From JBBROS01 sp963752225 (lineage in GTDB: Bacteria; Pseudomonadota; Alphaproteobacteria; Acetobacterales; Acetobacteraceae), in the NCBI GenBank assembly GCA_963752225.1, contig CAVVXS010000010.1, positions 186,001-250,000 of the forward strand: a stretch of 64,000 nt of DNA, given 5' to 3'. Below the pieces are notes generated by a model. It saw only the letters and a program-made list of their open reading frames with translations, did not search any database and was not told where the DNA came from. This document shows, one piece after another, positions 56,864 through 64,000 of the stretch (position 1 is the stretch's first letter; every line of letters starts with the position of its first letter). The position numbers and the translations under genes were made by a program.

Positions 56864-59445
56864 CCTGCCACCACGAAGTTGACGATCCGGTCCGGCACAT
56901 GGATCCGCTTGACGATCCGCTTGCCGTCCAGCAGCCGCGCCACCTCGGCTTCCGCGGCCGCCACCGCCACGTCGGCGGAGGCGCCGGGCGGCAGCTCGAC
57001 GGTGCCGCGCAGCTTGCCCATCACCTGCACCGCGACCGTCACCCGCTGCACGGCGAGCAAGGCCGGGTCCGCTTCGGGCCAGGGCTGGTCGGCGACCAAG
57101 GTGGCGGCCGCCGGGTCGACGATCGCCTGCACCTCCTCGGCGATGTGCGGCGCCATCGGCGCCATCAGCCGGGCCAGCAGCAAGATCGACTCACGCCGGA
57201 CCGAGACGTCGACCTCGTGCCGCTCCGCCTCGCCGAGCGCCGAAACCAGCTCGTACAGCTTCGCCACCGCCACGTTGAAGGCGAACGTGTCCAGCGCTTC
57301 CGTCACCGCCGCAATCGCACGATGCGTCGTCCGCCGCAGCTCCAGCGCGGGTTCCGTGTCAGCCGCCTGGCCCGGGACGGCGTCGCGCAAGGCCGACGCC
57401 AGCCGCCACACCCGGGCCATGAAGCGCGACGCTCCGGCGACGCCGGCCTCGGTCCACTCGATGTCGCGCTCGGGCGGGTTGTCCGACAGCACGAACCAAC
57501 GGGCCGTGTCGGCGCCATAGGTGTCGATGATGGCACCGGGGTCGACGGTGTTCATCTTGCTCTTGGACATTTTCTCGCTGCGGCCGACAAGCACCGGCTC
57601 GCCCGTGCCGCGATGCCGCGCCGTGCCGTCCGGCAGCTTCTCCACCTCGCCCGGCGACAGCCACCGCCCATCCGTGCCGCGGTAGCTCTCATGCGTCACC
57701 ATGCCTTGCGTGAACAACCCGGCGAACGGCTCGGCCACCGGCAACTCGCCCATCCCGTGCAGCGCGCGGGTGAAGAAGCGGGCATACAACAGGTGCAGGA
57801 TCGCGTGCTCGACGCCGCCGATATACTGGTCCACCGGGAGCCAGTGATCGACCGCCGCCCGGTCGAACGGCGCCGCCGAGCCCGGGCTGCAGAAGCGGGC
57901 GAAATACCACGAGCTGTCGACGAAGGTGTCGAAGGTGTCGGTCTCACGCACGGCCGCGCCGCCGCAACTCGGGCAGGCGACGTGCTTCCAGGTCGGATGG
58001 TGGTCGAGCGGGTTGCCGGGCCGGTCGAACGTGACGTCCAACGGCAACACCACCGGCAGGTCGGCGTCCGGCACCGGCACCGGCCCGCACGCGGTGCAGT
58101 GGATGATGGGGATCGGGCAACCCCAGTAGCGCTGCCGGCTGACGCCCCAATCGCGCAGCCGCCAGTTGACCACGCCGGTGCCGCAACCGAGCGCTTCCAA
58201 GCGCCCGATTGCCGCCGTCTTGGCCTCGTCCGGGGTCATGCCGTCGAGGAAGGCCGAGTTGACGATGGTGCCCGGTCCGACATAGGCCTCGGTGCCGATG
58301 GTGGCGTCGCCGTCCGGCCGTGCCACCACCGGGAGCACCGGCAGCCCGTACTTGCGGGCGAAGTCGAGGTCGCGCTGGTCGTGCGCCGGGCAGCCGAAAA
58401 TCGCGCCCGTGCCGTATTCCATCAGCACGAAGTTGGCGATCCAGACCGGCACCGTCCGCGCCGGGTCGAACGGGTGGGCAACACGCAGGCCCGTGTCGAA
58501 GCCGCGCTTCTCCGCGGTTTCGATCGCCTCCTCGCTGGTGCCCAGGCTGCGGCATTCGGCGACGAACGCGGCGGCCGCGGGGTTGGCCGCGGCCATCGCC
58601 TCGGCAATCGGGTGCTCGGCCGCCACGGCGACGAAGCTCATGCCGAACAGCGTGTCGGGGCGGGTGGTGAACACCTCGACCTCGGCCACCGGGGCCGGCT
58701 GCAGCAGCGCGAACCGGACCCGCGCGCCTTCGCTGCGGCCCATCCAGCGCGCCTGCATGGTGCGCACCCGTTCCGGCCAGCGCGGCAGATCGTCGAGCGC
58801 GCCCAGCAAGGCTTCGGCGAGGTCGGTGATGCGCATGAACCACTGGCTGAGCTGCCGCTTCTCGACCACGGCGCCGGAACGCCAGCCGCGGCCGTCGATC
58901 ACCTGCTCGTTGGCCAGGACCGTGCCGTCGATCGGGTCCCAATTGACCCAGCTTTCGCGCCGGGTCACCAGCCCGGCACGGAACATGTCCAGGAACAGCT
59001 TTTGCTGGTGTCCATAGTAGTCCGGCTCGCAGGTCGCGACCTCGCGCGACCAGTCGAGCGACAGGCCCATCCGCTGCAGCTCCGCCCGCATCGCGACGAT
59101 GTTGGACCGGGTCCATGTCGCCGGATGCACGCCGCGGTCGCGCGCCGCGTTCTCCGCCGGCAGGCCGAACGCGTCCCAGCCCATCGGGTGCAGCACGCTG
59201 AAGCCGCGGGCCCGCTTGTAGCGGGCGACGACGTCGCCGAGCGTGTAGTTCCGCACGTGGCCGACGTGGATCTTACCGCTCGGATACGGAAACATCTCGA
59301 GCACGTAATACTTCGGCTTGCCGTCCTGCGGCACGTCGGCCACGCGGAAGCATTCGCGCCCGGCCCAGGCCGCTTGCCAGCGCGGCTCGGCGGCACGGAA
59401 GTCATAGGTGGCAGGTGGGGGAGCGGAGCCGTCGTTCATGGGCAT
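56860..59445 (-). CDS. leuS: Leucyl-tRNA synthetase
   Basis: An 861-residue class I aminoacyl-tRNA synthetase. The HIGH motif appears as PYPSGKIHVGHVRNY (residues about 53-67) and the KMSKS motif as EKMSKSKMN near 625. Between them lies the CP1 editing domain (EVFTTRPDTLFG, YGTGAIFGCPAHDQRD with the conserved Asp). The C-terminal anticodon-binding domain follows. ATG 59445 has AGGGAG nine bases upstream; ATG 59439 is possible. It overlaps lptE by four bases. Confidence 0.98.
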   Translation of the reverse strand: MPMNDGSAPPPATYDFRAAEPRWQAAWAGRECFRVADVPQDGKPKYYVLEMFPYPSGKIHVGHVRNYTLGDVVARYKRARGFSVLHPMGWDAFGLPAENAARDRGVHPATWTRSNIVAMRAELQRMGLSLDWSREVATCEPDYYGHQQKLFLDMFRAGLVTRRESWVNWDPIDGTVLANEQVIDGRGWRSGAVVEKRQLSQWFMRITDLAEALLGALDDLPRWPERVRTMQARWMGRSEGARVRFALLQPAPVAEVEVFTTRPDTLFGMSFVAVAAEHPIAEAMAAANPAAAAFVAECRSLGTSEEAIETAEKRGFDTGLRVAHPFDPARTVPVWIANFVLMEYGTGAIFGCPAHDQRDLDFARKYGLPVLPVVARPDGDATIGTEAYVGPGTIVNSAFLDGMTPDEAKTAAIGRLEALGCGTGVVNWRLRDWGVSRQRYWGCPIPIIHCTACGPVPVPDADLPVVLPLDVTFDRPGNPLDHHPTWKHVACPSCGGAAVRETDTFDTFVDSSWYFARFCSPGSAAPFDRAAVDHWLPVDQYIGGVEHAILHLLYARFFTRALHGMGELPVAEPFAGLFTQGMVTHESYRGTDGRWLSPGEVEKLPDGTARHRGTGEPVLVGRSEKMSKSKMNTVDPGAIIDTYGADTARWFVLSDNPPERDIEWTEAGVAGASRFMARVWRLASALRDAVPGQAADTEPALELRRTTHRAIAAVTEALDTFAFNVAVAKLYELVSALGEAERHEVDVSVRRESILLLARLMAPMAPHIAEEVQAIVDPAAATLVADQPWPEADPALLAVQRVTVAVQVMGKLRGTVELPPGASADVAVAAAEAEVARLLDGKRIVKRIHVPDRIVNFVVAG

Positions 59446-59537
59446 TGATCTACTCCCTCGCCTGTCGCCAAGCGAGGGTCGGGATGCGATTCCGGTCCGC
59501 TTGCCGGGCCGCGGTTAACGGCCGGACATGGGAGGGT

Positions 59538-60083
59538 TCAGTTGTTGGCGGTTTGCGACCGCAATTCCCGCGCACGGGCCAGGACCTTGTTCTCGATGTC
59601 GCTGGTGGTGATCGGGCTGACGGACGCGTCCACCCAGCGGCCGCCGTTCGAGACCTGGCGGAAGATCGACACCTTGACGCCGTCGGCCCGGAGCTGGCGG
59701 CCGAGGATATAGGCCGTCGCCTTGAAGCGCTCGCCCTGACCCTGCGGCGGCTCGTACCAGTCGGTGATGATCACGCCGCCGAACGGATCGGCCGACGCGA
59801 GCGGCATGAACGAGAGCGTGTCGAGCGCCGCGCGCCACAGATAAGCGTTCACGCCCAGCGCCGCGCCGTCCTGGCTACGGTCGCCGTTGCCGCCGGCGCC
59901 CTTGCCGATGCCGAATGACAGGCCCTGGTCGCCGAACAGCTTGCCTTGCTCGCCGCCCTTGGTGCGGTAGTCCTGGTATTCGTCGTCGGCGACCGGGCGA
60001 ACCTTGGAGGAGCCGCACCCGGCCACGAGGAGCGGGACCAGCAGGCTGGCCAGCACGATCGAGCGGATGGATGAACGCTTCAT
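59538..60083 (-). CDS. DUF3576 lipoprotein
   Basis: A 181-residue lipoprotein (lipobox LLVAGC, Cys23) of the DUF3576 family, marked by NAYLWRAALDTLSFMPLAS and DPFGGVIITDWYEPP. The family is common in alphaproteobacteria directly upstream of leuS; its function is not established, but the linkage with lptE suggests an outer-membrane role. It lies 92 bases upstream of leuS on the same strand. Confidence 0.92.
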   Translation of the reverse strand: MKRSSIRSIVLASLLVPLLVAGCGSSKVRPVADDEYQDYRTKGGEQGKLFGDQGLSFGIGKGAGGNGDRSQDGAALGVNAYLWRAALDTLSFMPLASADPFGGVIITDWYEPPQGQGERFKATAYILGRQLRADGVKVSIFRQVSNGGRWVDASVSPITTSDIENKVLARARELRSQTANN

Positions 60084-60172
60084 GATTGCTTCTACCTGAT
60101 TGGGCGCACGCCGCGCCGCCGTCTTCTAGCCAGTGCCGCCGATTCCGCCAACCCGTTCGTATTTAAAGTCCC

Positions 60173-60206
60173 AAAACAAAGGGGGCGGTGGTTGCCCACC
60201 GCCCCC
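60173..60206 (-). terminator. Rho-independent terminator of the porin gene
   Basis: On the minus strand GGGGGCGGTGG (60206-60196) pairs perfectly with CCACCGCCCCC (60191-60181) around a four-base loop and is followed by TTTGTTTT (60180-60173). The 11-bp GC stem plus T tract is a textbook intrinsic terminator 33 bases after the porin stop. Confidence 0.9.
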
Positions 60207-60238
60207 CGATCAGGTTTCCCCGACCTTCCGTGGTGCCG

Positions 60239-61639
60239 TTACCAGCTGAAGGCGGTGCCGAGGTAGATCAACTGCGCGTTGATCTTGTTGTTGTTCGCGT
60301 TGCCGCCAGGAGCCGTCGCGGTGGCGCCCTGACCGGTGACGAAGTTGAAGCCGTTCTGCTTGCGGTCGTTCCACAGGTAGGAGAGGAACAACGACACGCC
60401 CGGCGCCAGTGAGTAGGTGCCGCCAGCCGCGATGCCGCGCTCCGTGCGGAACCGGCCGAACGCCGCGTTGGACTGGTCGCCCGCGCTCTTGGAGTAGAGA
60501 GCGTGCAGACCGACAACCGCCGGGCCGAACGTGTAGCTGGCACCGATCAGCGCAGCTTCACCGTCCACCTCGCCCTTCGGCACCGGGCCCAGGTTGGTGT
60601 TGAAGCGGCCGAACTGATACTTGCCGCCGACGCTGAAGCCCGCATAGGTCAACGCGACGCCGAAGTCGCCGACGCTCAGGCCGTCGTAGTTGTAGCGGAC
60701 CGGGCCGGCGGCCGGGTTGTTGTTGTAAGGCACGCCGGTCTGGTTGTCGGCCACGTGGCTGCCGCCCATGTAGCCGGCGGTCGCCGCGATGCCGAAGCCG
60801 CCGAAGCTGCCGCGGTAACGGACCAGGCCGTCGAACGTGTTCTTGCGGCGCGAGGCCTCGCTGTTGAACGGGGACGACGACAAGCGGTCGCAGCCCGGGC
60901 CGGAGACGGACTGGGTGTTCACGCCCACGCCGCCGCCGCCGCAGCCGCTGCCGGCGTTGACGTTGGCCGAGCTTGGCTCGAACGACACGCCGAAGTCGAA
61001 CCCATAAAGCTGCGGCGACAGGTAGATCGCCTTCTGGGTCGTGTAGTAGCTGCCGATGTCGGCAAACGGCCAGGCGATCAGCGCATTGCCCGAGATGCCG
61101 GGGACGTCGCCGTTCAGACCGCCGCTGTCGAAGTTTTCGAAGTTACCGGTCATGTAAAGGCTGGACGGCTGGTCGGTCGAGCCAAGGCGGATGGTGCCAA
61201 GCTGGTCCGTGCCGATGTAACCCCATTCGCGACGCAGGTACAGCTCGCCGCGGACCGGGTTACGGCCGGAGACGCTGCCGAACACGCCGCCGCCGGCGCC
61301 GCCGCCGGCATCCTGGCGGATTTCAAGGCTCGCACCATACTTCAGGCCGTTCGCGGCGACGCCGTCGAAGCCGGGATACAGACGGGCGTAGTCGGCAAAG
61401 CCGTAGTTGGTCTGCTTGTTGCCGCCAGTCAGCGGGGTGCTGCTGTTGCCCGCCGTCGAGCCGGCCGTGTTGTTGTCGACGTCACGGTCGAACGAAGCAT
61501 AGGCGTAGAATCGGAAGCGGCCGTTCAACCGGACGGTCACGGTGCCGGGGGCGGGGCTCGCGGTCTGGGCATCAGCAACGCTGGCCACCCCGATCGACGC
61601 GCCCAGCACGGCCACGGTGGCCAGCAGGAGCTTACGCAT
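60239..61639 (-). CDS. Outer-membrane porin
   Basis: A 466-residue porin with a signal peptide (LLLATVAVLGASIGVASVADA, cleavage near residue 24). A first barrel strand follows (VTVRLNGRFRFYAYASFD), then many alternating strands, Gly/Asn-rich surface loops and a C-terminal strand ending AFSW with an aromatic last residue, as recognised by the Bam complex. One surface loop has a Cys pair (GSGCGGG and GPGCDRL near residues 222-240) that could form a disulfide. A strong GAGGAGG ribosome site precedes the ATG and a strong terminator follows, as expected for a highly expressed single gene. Confidence 0.92.
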   Translation of the reverse strand: MRKLLLATVAVLGASIGVASVADAQTASPAPGTVTVRLNGRFRFYAYASFDRDVDNNTAGSTAGNSSTPLTGGNKQTNYGFADYARLYPGFDGVAANGLKYGASLEIRQDAGGGAGGGVFGSVSGRNPVRGELYLRREWGYIGTDQLGTIRLGSTDQPSSLYMTGNFENFDSGGLNGDVPGISGNALIAWPFADIGSYYTTQKAIYLSPQLYGFDFGVSFEPSSANVNAGSGCGGGGVGVNTQSVSGPGCDRLSSSPFNSEASRRKNTFDGLVRYRGSFGGFGIAATAGYMGGSHVADNQTGVPYNNNPAAGPVRYNYDGLSVGDFGVALTYAGFSVGGKYQFGRFNTNLGPVPKGEVDGEAALIGASYTFGPAVVGLHALYSKSAGDQSNAAFGRFRTERGIAAGGTYSLAPGVSLFLSYLWNDRKQNGFNFVTGQGATATAPGGNANNNKINAQLIYLGTAFSW

Positions 61640-61843
61640 AAGAAACCCTCCTCAAAACGCCGTCGAACGGCGACCAATCGAGGTCCCGCCCCGTCCCCCC
61701 GGAACCTGCGTCGGTTCGCTTGGGCGGGTCAGCCAGACCTGAAAGGAGTATTGCCAAGCGCCGTTCGCGGCAGCAATCGCGAAACCGCGACGCCCATGGC
61801 AATCGCGAAACACTGTGGCTGAGCAGACACATGTCGCCCAACC

Positions 61844-62410
61844 CTACAGCAGTGCGCTAATCGCCCCGACCCCAGAAACCCAGCGCGGCAGCCGTCGAAC
61901 GCTGCGTCCGTCGACCCCGCCCAGCGCGAACACCGGCACGGTTGCCCGCCGCGCCACCAAGGACCAGCGATACGGTCCAAGCCCGGCTTGACCCGGGTGC
62001 GTCGCAGTCGGGAACGCAGGGGCGAGAAACACCGTCGCGACACCGTTCCGACCGGCTCGGACCAGGTCGGCGACGCCGTGCGCCGACGCCGTGCGCAACT
62101 GCCGCCCGCGACCGCCTCGGCCGGCCCGCAAATGCCGTCCCGGTCCCGCCCCGATCACCGCCTTTCCGGCAACCACCATCGGGATGCGGCGCATGCGGCA
62201 AAGCTGCCACACACCCTGTGCCAGTTCTGCACGTCCGGGTGCCCCGTCATGCCGGAACACCATCCCGCACAGCCCGGGGCCCGGCAGCCGCCGCACCGTC
62301 GCGAGCAGGTCGGGCATCCGCGCCGGATCGGAGAATAGCCAGAGCGGAGGCAGCCGGTTGCGTGTCCGCGACTTGACCGCCCGTGCCCAGCCGACAAGCT
62401 TGTCGTCCAT
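61844..62410 (-). CDS. Thiamine phosphate synthase-like protein (ThiE/TenI superfamily)
   Basis: A 188-residue TIM-barrel protein of the ThiE/TenI superfamily. It shows LPPLWLFSDPARMPDLLATV, GPGLCGMVFRHDG, a VAGKAVIGAGPGRHLRAG stretch and FALGGVDGRSVRRLP, then a short C-terminus. Several ThiE catalytic elements are not obvious, so the reaction, joining of the thiamine pyrimidine and thiazole, is not assured; a TenI-like role is possible. AGGGAG lies seven bases before the ATG. Its start codon overlaps the start codon of the divergent yggS gene within the four bases CATG. Confidence 0.68.
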   Translation of the reverse strand: MDDKLVGWARAVKSRTRNRLPPLWLFSDPARMPDLLATVRRLPGPGLCGMVFRHDGAPGRAELAQGVWQLCRMRRIPMVVAGKAVIGAGPGRHLRAGRGGRGRQLRTASAHGVADLVRAGRNGVATVFLAPAFPTATHPGQAGLGPYRWSLVARRATVPVFALGGVDGRSVRRLPRWVSGVGAISALL

Positions 62411-63119
62411 GCCTACTCCCTCGCCGCCCCCCGCTCCGTCGAGCGTCGCCGCGCGCCTCAACGCCGTCCAGGGCCGGATCACCGCCGCCCTGGCCGACGC
62501 CGCCCGCCCGCCCGGCAGCGTGACGCTGGTGGCCGTCTCAAAAACCCACCCGGCCGAACTCGTCGAGCAGGCGCTCGAAGCCGGCGTTGCGACCTTCGGT
62601 GAGAACCGCGTCCAAGAAGCGGCGGCCAAATTCCCCGGGCTGCGCGGGCGTTGGCCGGACCTGCGGCTGCATCTCATCGGCGGGCTGCAGACCAACAAGG
62701 CGCGCGACGCGGTGGCCTTGGCCGACGTCATCGAAAGCCTCGACCGTCCGCGCCTTGCCGACGCCATCGCCGACGCGATCCAGCGCACCGGCCGTTCGCC
62801 AGGCCTGCTCGTGCAGGTCAATGTGGGCGATGAGCCGCAAAAGGCCGGCATCCCCACCGCCGACGCCGACGCCTTCATCGCCCGCTGCCACGAGCGGTTC
62901 GGCCCGGCGCTGCAAGGATTGATGTGCATCCCGCCCGCCGAGGGCGACCCGGCGCCGCATTTCGCCTGGCTCGCGGCCCGGGCCCGGGCACATGGGCTCG
63001 CCACCGTCAGCATGGGCATGTCCGGCGATTTCGAGACCGCCATCCGCCACGGCGCCACGCATGTCCGGATCGGCAGCGCGATCTTCGGCCACCGGCCGCC
63101 GCCGGGCCGCCCGGACTGA
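62409..63119 (+). CDS. YggS family PLP-binding protein
   Basis: A 236-residue single-domain PLP protein related to the N-terminal barrel of alanine racemase. The PLP Lys is in TLVAVSKTHPAELVEQAL (about residue 46). FGENRVQEAAAKF, LHLIGGLQTNKARDAV, VQVNVGDEPQKAG and LSMGMSGDFE-type (here VSMGMSGDFETAI) elements complete the signature. The family maintains PLP homeostasis and amino-acid balance. The ATG overlaps the ThiE-like start on the other strand, and no ribosome site is visible, so the message may be leaderless or the start may lie elsewhere. Confidence 0.95.
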   Translation: MPTPSPPPAPSSVAARLNAVQGRITAALADAARPPGSVTLVAVSKTHPAELVEQALEAGVATFGENRVQEAAAKFPGLRGRWPDLRLHLIGGLQTNKARDAVALADVIESLDRPRLADAIADAIQRTGRSPGLLVQVNVGDEPQKAGIPTADADAFIARCHERFGPALQGLMCIPPAEGDPAPHFAWLAARARAHGLATVSMGMSGDFETAIRHGATHVRIGSAIFGHRPPPGRPD

Positions 63120-63143
63120 GCCGTCGGCCCCCGTACGCGACGC

Positions 63144-63797
63144 TCAGACCATCCGGCCCGCTTCCATCACCACCAGGCGGTCGGCCAGCGCTTCCGCCTC
63201 CTCATGGTCGTGGGTGACGAACACGGCGGTGATGCCGAGGCCGCGTTGGATGACCCGCAGGCTTTCTCGCAGCGCTTCCCGCACCGGACGGTCGAGCGCG
63301 CCGAACGGCTCGTCGAGCAGCAGGATGCGCGGCTCCGGCGCCAGCGCCCGCGCCAGCGCCACCCGCTGCCGCTGCCCGCCCGACAATTGCGACGGCAGCC
63401 GCCGCTCCAGCCCTTCCAGCCGCACCATCGCCAGCAGCCGCGACACCGCGGCCGCCCGCGCCACCCGGCCGACGCCGCGGACGCGCAGGCCGAAAGCGAT
63501 GTTGTCGGCCACCGTCATGTGCTGGAACAGCGCGTAGCCCTGGAACACGAAGCCCACGCCGCGCTTGCCGGCCCCGAGCGCGGTGACGTCGCGCCCATCG
63601 AGCCGCACCTGCCCGGCGTCCGGCTGCTCCAGCCCGGCGATCACCCGCAGCAACGTCGTCTTGCCCGACCCCGACGCGCCGAGCAACGCCACGCACTCGC
63701 CGCGCGCCACCGCCAGCGACACGTCGTCGAGCACGAGCGTGGCGCCGAAGCGCTTGCGGATCCCCTCGAGCTGGATCACCCCGTCCGGCTCGGTCAC
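63144..63797 (-). CDS. cysA: Sulfate/thiosulfate ABC transporter ATPase (CysA-like, short)
   Basis: A 217-residue ATPase with Walker A GASGSGKTT (residues about 39-47), FQGYALFQHMTVADNIAFGL (typical of CysA), signature LSGGQRQRVALARALA, Walker B ILLLDEPFGALD and VTHDHEEAEALADR. It ends right after the nucleotide-binding core (VVMEAGRMV) and lacks the C-terminal TOBE-type regulatory region of about 120 residues seen in E. coli CysA. GTG 63797 overlaps the stop of the cysW-like permease. It should power sulfate import; the short form may lack regulation. Confidence 0.87.
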   Translation of the reverse strand: MTEPDGVIQLEGIRKRFGATLVLDDVSLAVARGECVALLGASGSGKTTLLRVIAGLEQPDAGQVRLDGRDVTALGAGKRGVGFVFQGYALFQHMTVADNIAFGLRVRGVGRVARAAAVSRLLAMVRLEGLERRLPSQLSGGQRQRVALARALAPEPRILLLDEPFGALDRPVREALRESLRVIQRGLGITAVFVTHDHEEAEALADRLVVMEAGRMV

Positions 63798-64000
63798 GCG
63801 GTCGCCAAGGCCGCGTCCTGCCCGGCGCGCATCGCCCGCCGCTGCCGCCATTCCAGCACGCTGCGCGCCGCAACCGTCAGCAGCGCGAGCCCGGCCAGCA
63901 CGGCCGCGAGGCTGAACGCGGCCGGAAGGTCATACTGGTTGTAAAGGATCTCGATCTGCAGCGGCATCGTGTTCGTCAGGCCGCGGATGTGGCCCGACAC
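63794..64000 (-). CDS. cysW: Sulfate ABC transporter permease, C-terminal part (partial)
   Basis: The last 68 codons of a permease whose start lies beyond the right edge. SGHIRGLTNTMPLQIEILYN followed by a membrane helix (FSLAAVLAGLALLTVAA) and SVLEWRQRR is characteristic of the CysW subunit of the sulfate/thiosulfate importer. The stop overlaps the ATPase start (GTGA), showing one operon. The substrate call rests on this C-terminal signature and the CysA-like neighbour. Confidence 0.85.
   Translation of the reverse strand: MSGHIRGLTNTMPLQIEILYNQYDLPAAFSLAAVLAGLALLTVAARSVLEWRQRRAMRAGQDAALATA

Noticed and set aside
56899..59448. An 849-codon plus-strand frame opposite leuS
   Set aside because: The frame is Arg/His/Gly-rich with no domain and lies entirely on the antisense of a clear leucyl-tRNA synthetase.
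60503..61822. A 439-codon plus-strand frame opposite the porin
   Set aside because: Composition is typical of antisense GC-rich DNA; the minus strand encodes a full porin with signal peptide, ribosome site and terminator.

Overview
This 64 kb window is high-GC chromosomal DNA from an alphaproteobacterium, most likely of the Rhodospirillales/Acetobacteraceae type. Supporting evidence is the block DUF3576 lipoprotein-leuS-lptE-holA, an Acetobacteraceae-style porin, the GlsB/YsnF/DUF2852 stress genes, and heavy use of GTG and TTG starts with 4-base GTGA/ATGA/TTGA overlaps. I found no tRNA, rRNA, CRISPR array, insertion sequence or prophage gene. The taxonomic call is inference from gene content and style, not from a marker search.

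Layout. (1) About 0.7-18.4 kb is a Wzx/Wzy-type exopolysaccharide locus. It holds a YdcF-like protein, an outer-membrane beta-barrel, a short OPX (Wza-like) lipoprotein, a glycoside hydrolase, an acyltransferase, three GT4 glycosyltransferases (one frameshifted), a DXD glycosyltransferase, a polyprenyl-phosphate sugar-1-phosphate transferase, a flippase, a Wzy-like polymerase and a Wzc-like chain-length/kinase protein. A lytic transglycosylase lies just beyond it. Together these can make a lipid-linked repeat unit, flip and polymerise it, and export it. (2) 19.7-26 kb holds small-molecule enzymes (alpha/beta hydrolase, MFS, MDR and SDR oxidoreductases, cupin, MBL hydrolase, YdjC deacetylase). 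(3) 26-29.4 kb is a stress locus: GlsB, two proteins sharing a homologous module, a secreted protein and DUF2852. (4) 29.5-35.3 kb holds a TetR regulator divergent from an exported formamidase, then quiC-aroQ (quinate/shikimate breakdown) and a SolA-like oxidase. (5) 35.5-39 kb holds rho, a MOSC protein and ahcY, the last with a palindrome over its promoter. (6) 39-49 kb holds secreted proteins, ferredoxin-NADP reductase, YoaK, and hutF divergent from hutI; hutI leads an ABC transporter, purC and ornithine cyclodeaminase. (7) 49-55 kb holds a serine hydrolase, a quinol monooxygenase, a coiled-coil AT-hook protein, dut and a second ABC transporter. (8) 55-64 kb is housekeeping: holA, lptE, leuS, a DUF3576 lipoprotein, porin, a ThiE-like protein, yggS and sulfate-type ABC genes cut by the window end.

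Notable points. Three reading frames are disturbed: a GT4 near 8193, the ABC binding protein running in frame into purC near 46881, and the dut C-terminus near 51925. Two of the three hit genes expected to be essential, so indel errors in the sequence are at least as likely as real mutations. The most interesting real structures are the OPX plus beta-barrel pair, the module sharing in the stress locus, a family of inverted repeats at 48.9 and 55.2 kb, and palindromes upstream of ahcY and of the polysaccharide kinase operon.
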